Source: a bacterium CG2_30_54_10
GTDB taxonomy: Bacteria > Muiribacteriota > Ozemobacteria > Ozemobacterales > Ozemobacteraceae
DNA: 7,636 bases
Reading direction: 5' to 3'
NCBI GenBank assembly: GCA_001872985.1
Contig: MNYA01000145.1
Coordinates: 1-7,636, forward strand
Below the pieces are notes generated by a model. The model made no database searches. It saw only the letters and a program-made list of their open reading frames with translations, and was not told the DNA's origin. Below, piece by piece: positions 1 through 6,248 of this stretch. The stretch's first letter is position 1; every line of letters begins with the position of its first letter. The position numbers and the translations under genes were made by a program.

Positions 1-17
1 GGAATCAGTTTACACAC
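1..17 (-). CDS. Start of a truncated downstream gene (only the first codons visible)
   Basis: A strong Shine-Dalgarno sequence, AAGGAGG at 29..23, stands five bases before a GTG at 17..15. The reading frame that follows is open to the window edge (Met-Cys-Lys-Leu-Ile and part of the next codon). The strand is the same as the three genes to the right, and the gap from the stop of the preceding cyclase is about 125 bases with no convincing terminator, so it could be the next gene of the same transcript. The product cannot be named from five codons. A GTG two bases further on (15..13) is excluded because the next codon is TAA. The call rests on the quality and spacing of the SD sequence alone. 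Confidence 0.45.
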
Positions 18-54
18 GAGATCCTCCTTTGGACGTGGCCGTGACCACCAAAGG
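18..54 (-). promoter_or_regulatory. Strong ribosome-binding site partly buried in a hairpin
   Basis: In the minus-strand RNA, CCUUUGG (54..48) is a perfect 7-base complement of CCAAAGG (32..26). The 15 bases between them hold a further inner stem (UGG at 47..45 with CCA at 38..36, six-base loop), giving a bulged stem of about ten pairs. The 3' arm contributes AAAGG of the ribosome-binding sequence AAAGGAGG (30..23), leaving only the last AGG free. No U-tract follows, so it does not look like a terminator. The geometry fits translational control of the gene starting at 17, for example by a temperature-, protein- or ligand-dependent switch, but it matches no riboswitch class I recognise and could be chance. 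Confidence 0.4.
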
Positions 55-142
55 CACCTAAACTACCACAAATAAACTCAAAAAGCTACAGAGAAGCCAC
101 AGGGCGCATGCCCCCCTTTATTGAGAAGTTACGAAAAAAGTG

Positions 143-3055
143 TTAATACTCCGAAGGGATCTCCAAGATCTCCAGTGCCTCAGCGTTGGGGTTTTTATGG
201 ACACGAAAAGCTTTGCTGATGCATGATGCGGTCAAGGGATCGAGCATTATTCCCGTCCCGATCGAACGTTTACTCGCACTCTCGAGCGCGGTGGCTCGGT
301 CGACAACCTCACCAAGTATCGTCTGGCCCAGACGGCCGTTTTGAGAGCCGACGACCCCGGTAATCGCGTTCCCGGAAGCGATTCCGATACCGGTTCGAAT
401 GGTGAAAACCCCTTCTCGGAGCCGGTTCTGATTGAACGCATCGAGAGCTTCGCGCATCCTGATGGCAGCGTTCACCGCCCGGAATGAGCCGGCAAGTCGG
501 TGACGAGGGTCCACGGGGAAATGCGCTAGAACCGCATCGCCGATGAATGAAACGATTATTCCGCCCTGGCTGCAGATGCACTCCTCCATGACGCTGAAAT
601 AATCGTTCAACATCGCAACGATCACCTCAGGGGGGTGCCGCTCGGACAGCGTTGTGAAATCTCGGATGTCGGAAACCAGAACGGTTGTGACAACGCTGCT
701 TCCCCCCCTTTTCAACGCGGATTCGCCGTCCTCTTCAATCGCGCAGAGAATTTCCTCGGAAACGAACCGACTGAGGCGCTGACGTTCGATCAGCCTTTCC
801 GCCATCTGGTTGAAGACTGCTCCCATCTGACCGAATTCGTCTGACAACGGCAGTTCGAGACGCCAGGAAAAATCTGCTTCCACGGCAAGGCGGGTGGCTT
901 TGAGAAAAGGGCTCAACGGCCGGGTCAGCACGAAGCTGGTCGCAGCAAGAATACTTACGAAAAGGAAAAAGATTGTCACGGCCAGAAACAAGAGAAGTTT
1001 CGCCATCCCGAGCGTTCGGTTCTCAGTGTCAGTGCCCACTCCGACCACGACAAAGTAATCTGAATGAATTGGACGGGAAACGATGACCCTCGTTCCGGTT
1101 GAGGAAAGCTCGAGATAATTTTTTCCAACCAGGTCTTTCAGCGTGGCATCCGCGACCCTGCGCTGCTCGTCCCATTCCGGTCCACCCGGATTCGTGGTGA
1201 GATGATTCGACTGAATGTTTCGATCGCTCAAATGTGAGAATTTGTAGCAGAGCAGATCCAGGGCGTAACCGTCAAAGTGTGTTTCGCGAAATTCCGGAAA
1301 TTTCAGGATCTCGTAAAGCTGAAACTCTACGAAACGGTATAAACCCATTAAGACTGCCATTCCTGTTACCAACCCCGGCGCTTTGGGGTCTCGTAGGAAA
1401 AAGACATCAACCCATTGCTGCGGGTTTCCGAACGGGCTCCTCTGGAGAATCTCGCTTCTCGCCATGGCACGCCCGAGCGCGGAAACCTCCATGAACTGCT
1501 CCGCAAAACCACGCCAGAATAGATTGGATTTCGGCTCGATCCTGGCTTCCTCACTTGCCCTTGATGCCTCCGCGAGCACTCGCGGAGCGAATGTGCTGAA
1601 AAGTTTGACCAGGTTCGGATCGGGGATCAGACGGTTGAAATGCTGACTTGCTTCGCCCTGGAAATTGAAAACGAAGCCGAAGTCCAATGTCGAGCTCGCT
1701 GTTGAGCTCGCGAGAATTTCTCCGAGCTTGTTGTTCCCAGCAGCGCCGGGTGATTGCAGCACTTCGTTCAAAACCGGTTTCAAAGTTCGAAGCATCAACG
1801 TCTCATCATCAACTATTTTTTGGACGCGATTGTCGAGCAGTTCGATCCGCCGCTCAATATGGCTCTTCACTCCCCCGGGAAGAGCCTTCAGACGCGCATC
1901 AAGCCAGGCATACGTGAGCAGGGAAAGCCCAAAAAGCGTCGGTCCAACGCATAGGGCGAATCCCGCTGCAAGCTGCACGCGAAGACCACCTGGCAGCCCT
2001 CCTCCAAGGAAGAGCCGGCGCCCGAAAACGAGAGTGGCGATCATCACTCCGAGGAGGAAGCCAAGGTGAAGAAGTGGTTGCCATTTCCTTAAGGAAGAGC
2101 TCCAAAGCTTGGCATCGACCTCAATGTTAAGAACGGGCCGTAAACCCGAAACAATTTTTGCACCCTTTTCCCTGAACAGGAGCTTCTTGAATGAAGATTC
2201 CTCTAAAGCTTCAAAATATCCCAGCCCGTTTGCTCTCTCCTTGAACTCGTCGCGAGAATCGAAAGGAAGCCATTTCAATTGGCGACGGAAGCCGGGTGAG
2301 GCAAGCCCGATGGCGTGGGAAACGAATGTTTCAGCCTTGAGGTGTCGTCCGTGGAATATCACCAGAAAATTCGGATGCCTCTCCAGAACGGCTTCTTTGC
2401 CGGCTAAAGGAAATCTGCCGTGGGTCCAGAACGCAAAATCGAAATCGTCCACCCAGGAAATGAAATCGGCGCCTCCAGGGATCATTACTGTGAGATCGCC
2501 ATCCGGTCCGAAGAGAGAACCGCTTTCCTGCATGAGCTCCTGATGGAGGTCTTTCGGTTGATCGAGGCGGTAACTCGGCCGATACTGTTCTGCGATACGG
2601 TGGACGAGAGCGGAAAACCGTCGTGTTCCATCGGCCCGGCTCGAACCAACCGGAAATTCCGGGTTTATGACTGCCATGCATGGATGGCCTTTTGGTCCAT
2701 ACAGGGCCAAACCTAGAATCGGAGTTTTGCAGGCTTTTTCCAGGCTCGATCGAAGCTTGGCGAAAAGTTCGGAGGAAACGACTGCACTGCCTTTTGCGGC
2801 CTCAGGGTCTGGATCCTTGTCGAAGCCGAACTCATGAGAAACAACGGCGCATTTCCTTTGGAAAAAATCCTTTAACTGGAGATCCACCTGGAAGGCCCTC
2901 GCCTCGGTAAGGAGATCGTTTCGAATCTGATCCCGAGCCTGGTTCTCCTGCCGGTCGATGGCACTCTTCAACCCAACATCGATAAAAAACCAAGGAACCG
3001 GAAAAAACAAAAGCCAAAGGCCGACCACATTCCAGAAGCTCAATGACCGCCTCAT
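143..3055 (-). CDS. Membrane receptor with HAMP and degenerate class III cyclase domain (C1-like partner)
   Basis: Predicted inner-membrane receptor of 970 residues. Hydrophobic segments lie near 8-28, 327-345, 358-384 and 685-711, giving two extracytoplasmic regions of about 300 residues each (29-326 and 385-684). These are probably Cache/PAS-like sensors, judging only by strand-turn-strand patterns such as LALYGPKG near 117. A HAMP domain follows (about 707-758; P713, DE at 739-740, FNQM at 748-751), then a linker starting RFVS and a class III cyclase domain (about 786-967). Both metal aspartates are present: D796 in VSDIRDFT and D840 in FIGDAV. The substrate Lys is Ser (S836), the second substrate residue is Thr (T912), and the transition-state Asn and Arg are D919 and A923 in VVDRATALE. 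Alone it should be inactive. It can supply the metal site to the protein encoded just upstream, as mammalian C1 does for C2. The ATG overlaps the upstream stop by four bases with GGAG eight bases before it. The domain ends early, without the usual LKG strand. Confidence 0.93.
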   Translation of the reverse strand: MRRSLSFWNVVGLWLLFFPVPWFFIDVGLKSAIDRQENQARDQIRNDLLTEARAFQVDLQLKDFFQRKCAVVSHEFGFDKDPDPEAAKGSAVVSSELFAKLRSSLEKACKTPILGLALYGPKGHPCMAVINPEFPVGSSRADGTRRFSALVHRIAEQYRPSYRLDQPKDLHQELMQESGSLFGPDGDLTVMIPGGADFISWVDDFDFAFWTHGRFPLAGKEAVLERHPNFLVIFHGRHLKAETFVSHAIGLASPGFRRQLKWLPFDSRDEFKERANGLGYFEALEESSFKKLLFREKGAKIVSGLRPVLNIEVDAKLWSSSLRKWQPLLHLGFLLGVMIATLVFGRRLFLGGGLPGGLRVQLAAGFALCVGPTLFGLSLLTYAWLDARLKALPGGVKSHIERRIELLDNRVQKIVDDETLMLRTLKPVLNEVLQSPGAAGNNKLGEILASSTASSTLDFGFVFNFQGEASQHFNRLIPDPNLVKLFSTFAPRVLAEASRASEEARIEPKSNLFWRGFAEQFMEVSALGRAMARSEILQRSPFGNPQQWVDVFFLRDPKAPGLVTGMAVLMGLYRFVEFQLYEILKFPEFRETHFDGYALDLLCYKFSHLSDRNIQSNHLTTNPGGPEWDEQRRVADATLKDLVGKNYLELSSTGTRVIVSRPIHSDYFVVVGVGTDTENRTLGMAKLLLFLAVTIFFLFVSILAATSFVLTRPLSPFLKATRLAVEADFSWRLELPLSDEFGQMGAVFNQMAERLIERQRLSRFVSEEILCAIEEDGESALKRGGSSVVTTVLVSDIRDFTTLSERHPPEVIVAMLNDYFSVMEECICSQGGIIVSFIGDAVLAHFPVDPRHRLAGSFRAVNAAIRMREALDAFNQNRLREGVFTIRTGIGIASGNAITGVVGSQNGRLGQTILGEVVDRATALESASKRSIGTGIMLDPLTASCISKAFRVHKNPNAEALEILEIPSEY
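1568..1587. repeat. 20-bp near-perfect palindrome inside a coding region
   Basis: CTCCGCGAG (1568-1576) and CTCGCGGAG (1579-1587) are perfect inverted copies separated by two bases. It lies within the second predicted extracytoplasmic region of the receptor gene at 143-3055, where the minus strand encodes residues around 490-496. A two-base loop is too tight for an ideal RNA hairpin, so if it means anything it would be a DNA-binding site. It may simply be a product of GC-rich Ala/Arg/Leu/Glu codons. Confidence 0.4.
1688..1711 (-). repeat. 12-bp tandem duplication encoding ASST-ASST
   Basis: Two adjacent 12-base units (GCGAGCTCAACA and GCGAGCTCGACA on the coding strand) differ at one position and encode Ala-Ser-Ser-Thr twice, residues 449-456 of the 143-3055 protein. 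It lies in a likely flexible stretch before a predicted sensor strand. It looks like a small replication-slippage duplication that kept the frame. Confidence 0.6.
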
Positions 3056-3067
3056 TTAGCAGGCTCC
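3052..3067 (-). promoter_or_regulatory. ATGA stop-start overlap with internal SD (translational coupling)
   Basis: The upstream receptor gene ends in TGA and the downstream one starts in ATG within the four bases ATGA (3055..3052). A GGAG at 3067..3064, inside the end of the upstream gene, sits eight bases before the ATG. This arrangement usually gives coupled re-initiation and similar amounts of the two proteins, which would suit subunits of one complex. Confidence 0.85.
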
Positions 3068-6000
3068 GATGGAAACGCAAGAACCTCGACCGGCCTTGTT
3101 TTTCCCTTCAACTCAATCGCCCCGAGGGGTCGGGGCGGGAGGAAGAATGCCTCCGAAACGCTCTCTGTGGGCTTTTGCATGGGGCCAGATTCTTTCTTGT
3201 TTTCCATCAGGGCGGCTGTCATGGAATCCATGACGATTTCATCATCGGTCGCCTTTTCACGAAGCCCCTCGAGGCGTGCCGCCAGATTGACCGCATCTCC
3301 GATAACCGTGAAGTCAAGCCTTCGCAAACGGGAGCCGATGCGTCCGGAAAGTACCTCGCCCGCCGCGATCCCGATTCCCGAACGGAGGATCGGTCGGCCA
3401 AGAGCCTGGCGACGTATGTTGAGATTGCGAAGCGCCCGACGCATTCCTCGCGACGCAGCTAATGCACGAGCCACGGGGTGGAGTTTCCCGGGAACCACGT
3501 GGAAAACCGCCATTATCGCATCGCCGATAAACTTGTCGATGTTCCCTTCCTGGCTTAGCACTTGGGGTTCCATTGCGGAGAAGTAACCGTTCAGCTCACT
3601 CAAAAGCTGGTTCGGCTGCAAACCACCGCTCCACTCTGTGAAGCCGGCCAGATGGGAGAACAACACAGCCACGGTGCGCCGCTCCCCTCCGGGTTCGAAA
3701 TCCGTCGAAACGTGTTCGCGGACCTCTCGGACGGCATCCCGGGAAACGAACCTGGTCAACAGGCGCCCCTCACGAAGCCCCTTGCACATTGCGCCGAATT
3801 CGCGCCCGAGGGAAGCGAATTCCCCCATTTGGGGAAGCTCGAGGATGGGCGAATAGTCCCCCGAGGCAACCGCACCGCCGGCCTGGATGAGTTCCCCGAT
3901 CGGTTCAAGGAAAATTCTTTGCAGAAACCGGCTTGCCAGCCAGATTAGAGCTGAAAGGTAAGCCAGAAAAAAGTAAAACACGACCCCGGCGCCGTATGAC
4001 GATCCGGAACCAGTTATCGGTTCGGCAACTGCGACGGCTATGTAGGGAAACTCACGGAAAACTTGATAGGCAATCTCTGTTCCGTCATCGAATGGCTTGG
4101 GGTCCGCCCCCGGATGCAAAGCGGCCTGTTTGGCCAGAGATACGAGCTGGGGATCATGGTCTGCGTTGCGGGGCCAGCAATTTTCCGGGTTCAGGCGGAT
4201 CTGCTCGCTGGATGGAACGTGGGAATAATGGAAAACCCCTGTCGTGACCCGATATTTCGAATCGGTTTGAAGGAAAATTCCACTTTCAGCGTAGAGTCGG
4301 TCGAAGTAGGTTTTTCCGATCGCCTCGAGTTGCTGCGTGATATAAATCATTCCGCCAAGTCTTCGACCGTAATTTTCTCCCGGCAAAAAAACGGGATACC
4401 CCAGAGCCCGCCCCTCGCGGAACCCGGTTAAGGCAGCGTCCAAAAGGATAGGATCTCGCCCGAGAAAACCGGCGAATTCATCAGTTTTCCAAATTGATTC
4501 GATAAGATCGCCCGGGATCTTAACCAGAAATTTCGCCAAGCCGGCGCCGGAGAGTTCCTTCCATGATAACGGATTGTAGAGTTTTATCAATCTCATTGAG
4601 ATGATCCGGCCCAATTTTGCCATTTTATCGCGCAAGCCCGGAGGGATTTTCTGGATTCCCGGCAATGGCCGTTCGATCACGCACTCCCTGCCATCGATGC
4701 AAACCATTTGGATGAGTTGTGCTTTGCCGATATTCGAGATGTTTTGCAAAAGAGGTTCTATCGCTGTGCGTGGATCGACCAACTGTGGGCTGACGCGTTC
4801 CTTCGCTTTCCAGATCCTCTCCGAAAGAGCAACACCGAACCCATTCAGGCCGCTTTCCAGCAGTCCGACACGCTGTTGAAGCTGCTCCTGGCAGCCTCGC
4901 CGACCTTCCGTTTGCCAGAAGGCCAGAAAACCCTGCGCGACAAGGCCGCAAGCCAGTACCGGGGGAAGAACTGCCAAAGCCATGGCTATTGCAAGTTGTC
5001 CGCGAATCGAGATCGGAAGATTCAGTTTCCCCCTGAACACACCCCAAAGGAACAGGGCGCATCCGCACATGCCGGCGGTAAGAACGATGCCTGCAAAGAT
5101 GAGCCTCGACCTGAAAGGCCTTGCCGACTTTTCGGAAATGATGATGGCAAGGGAGCCTTTTTTCGGCCCGGATTTTCCTTGAAGTTCAGGCGGCAGTGGG
5201 ACGACAAGGGAGAGACGGTCCACACCGCGAATGAAGCGGGGGGTCGTATCATCGAGATCCTCAATTGTGCAGAAATCATTGTTTTGGGTCGGCTCGAGAA
5301 GAAAACGTTTCGAGAGGTCGATGTCCCTGTAAAGCGCGAGGACGCCTCCGGCAAACGGGGAACTTCTGGAACTCCCCGCTGTGAAAGCACGCCCAAGAAG
5401 CCAGACCCTACCAGTTCCGAAAAGGCCGGAAAAGAAGGGTCTGGGATCCTTCAGATCGCCCTCGATCGGAAGATACTCGCCGAACAACTGATTGCCGAAC
5501 CTTCGAACCTGCGCTTGAAAAGCCTCGCTTCCTGAGGGGCCTTTCCAGCGGGACTTCAAGACAAGCAGATGCTTTCCCGATGCCCAAGGCTTGCGGTCGA
5601 GAAGCCCGAACCATGCTGCGGCAAGATTGCGCCATGCAGTTTTTGACCTTCCAATTTGGGGCGAAAAAAAACGCGGATCGCATTCCCCCGAGACCTCACT
5701 TCCGTCGGGCCCGACAACCCAAATTGCCAATGGAACGGCGTTGATCTTTCGAAACATTTCATCCCGAAATCGGGGGAGAACTTTCTTGGGCATGCACGGG
5801 GATGGTGTTCCGGGAATGAACAGCAGCGGGCGCTCGCTCCTCGGTGAGATTAAGCCCAATCGGACGAGTGCTTGCTCAAGAGAGTGGTTCAGCCGTTGAA
5901 TCGGATCGATTTGAGTCTGGAGTTCTCGGATCCTCGCCAGAAGTATTCGCTCTGCTCGGGCAATTTCGTGCTTTTCCTCATCCTTCATGACATCGCCTGC

Positions 6001-6129
6001 GAGTAAGAACAGGAAAAGCGCAGGGAGGAAAAAAATTCCTGCGATGACCAGGAATGACCAGGTTCTGGTCGCCTTTGGCAGTGAAATGATGCTGCGCAGC
6101 GGGAAGTGTTGGGCGGGCGTGGAATTCAT
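3052..6129 (-). CDS. Membrane receptor with HAMP and class III cyclase domain lacking one metal Asp (C2-like partner)
   Basis: Predicted inner-membrane receptor of 1025 residues with the same layout as the gene that follows it: TM near 24-44, extracytoplasmic region 45-341, TMs near 342-364 and 377-404, second extracytoplasmic region 405-712, TM near 713-737, HAMP about 735-787 (P743, E770), an RFVS linker, and a class III cyclase domain about 815-1018. The Lys, Thr, Asn and Arg that bind substrate and transition state are all present: K866 in DKFIGD, T941 in FTVIGD, N948 and R952 in VNLAARLE. Thr at the second substrate position is the class IIIb pattern. The second metal Asp is present (D870), but the first is His (H826 in LFSHLAGFT, codon CAT). 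The domain has an extra low-complexity segment, about 976-1000, before the final LGAIELKGK strand. The first ATG after an in-frame TGA (6153..6151) is the only reasonable start. It should be weak or inactive alone and active with its neighbour. Confidence 0.93.
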   Translation of the reverse strand: MNSTPAQHFPLRSIISLPKATRTWSFLVIAGIFFLPALFLFLLAGDVMKDEEKHEIARAERILLARIRELQTQIDPIQRLNHSLEQALVRLGLISPRSERPLLFIPGTPSPCMPKKVLPRFRDEMFRKINAVPLAIWVVGPDGSEVSGECDPRFFSPQIGRSKTAWRNLAAAWFGLLDRKPWASGKHLLVLKSRWKGPSGSEAFQAQVRRFGNQLFGEYLPIEGDLKDPRPFFSGLFGTGRVWLLGRAFTAGSSRSSPFAGGVLALYRDIDLSKRFLLEPTQNNDFCTIEDLDDTTPRFIRGVDRLSLVVPLPPELQGKSGPKKGSLAIIISEKSARPFRSRLIFAGIVLTAGMCGCALFLWGVFRGKLNLPISIRGQLAIAMALAVLPPVLACGLVAQGFLAFWQTEGRRGCQEQLQQRVGLLESGLNGFGVALSERIWKAKERVSPQLVDPRTAIEPLLQNISNIGKAQLIQMVCIDGRECVIERPLPGIQKIPPGLRDKMAKLGRIISMRLIKLYNPLSWKELSGAGLAKFLVKIPGDLIESIWKTDEFAGFLGRDPILLDAALTGFREGRALGYPVFLPGENYGRRLGGMIYITQQLEAIGKTYFDRLYAESGIFLQTDSKYRVTTGVFHYSHVPSSEQIRLNPENCWPRNADHDPQLVSLAKQAALHPGADPKPFDDGTEIAYQVFREFPYIAVAVAEPITGSGSSYGAGVVFYFFLAYLSALIWLASRFLQRIFLEPIGELIQAGGAVASGDYSPILELPQMGEFASLGREFGAMCKGLREGRLLTRFVSRDAVREVREHVSTDFEPGGERRTVAVLFSHLAGFTEWSGGLQPNQLLSELNGYFSAMEPQVLSQEGNIDKFIGDAIMAVFHVVPGKLHPVARALAASRGMRRALRNLNIRRQALGRPILRSGIGIAAGEVLSGRIGSRLRRLDFTVIGDAVNLAARLEGLREKATDDEIVMDSMTAALMENKKESGPMQKPTESVSEAFFLPPRPLGAIELKGKTRPVEVLAFPSEPAK

Positions 6130-6248
6130 GCTCGGAACCTGGCGCGTGGATCAGCCAGGAAAAATTGGCGATGTAGCCTTCATGTTATTTTTTGATTCCA
6201 AAGGATGCGGTCCGCTCTCGTGGTTTCTCCAAGTTATCGAGGTGATAC
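6130..6248 (-). other. Intergenic gap before the receptor pair, with a small hairpin next to the start
   Basis: This gap of 119 bases separates the soluble cyclase gene from the receptor pair. On the minus strand CCTGGC (6159..6154) and GCCAGG (6143..6138) form a six-pair GC-rich stem with a ten-base loop, ending eight bases before the ATG at 6129. The only SD-like bases, AGG, lie in its 3' arm. No U-tract follows, so it is not an intrinsic terminator. I could not find a convincing promoter; a TTGGAA at 6199..6194 lacks a good -10 partner. Whether the receptor pair has its own promoter or is read through from the upstream gene is undecided. Confidence 0.35.

Noticed and set aside
102..113. 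GGGC-GCAT-GCCC hairpin after the 143-3055 gene as a terminator
   Set aside because: The stem has only four pairs and on the minus strand is not followed by a run of T; the T-run at 134-139 lies before it, not after.
143..190. Repeated GGAGATC near the end of the C1-like gene plus the later T-run as an intrinsic terminator
   Set aside because: The only stem (GATCT with AGATC) is five pairs, AT-rich, and too far from the T-run to act with it.
4708..5535. Long plus-strand open frame (275 codons) opposite the 3052-6129 receptor gene
   Set aside because: It lies fully antisense to a gene with clear domains, its translation is highly charged with no recognisable motif or membrane pattern, and long antisense frames are common opposite GC-rich coding sequence.
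6151..6183. Ten-codon ORF (ATG at 6183, TGA at 6153..6151) as a leader peptide before the receptor pair
   Set aside because: There is no ribosome-binding sequence before its ATG, and its composition suggests no attenuation signal. Its stop is useful only in fixing the receptor start at 6129.
6176..6199. TTGGAA as a -35 box for a promoter of the receptor pair
   Set aside because: At 16-18 base spacing there is no acceptable -10 hexamer (GGCTAC or GCTACA at best).
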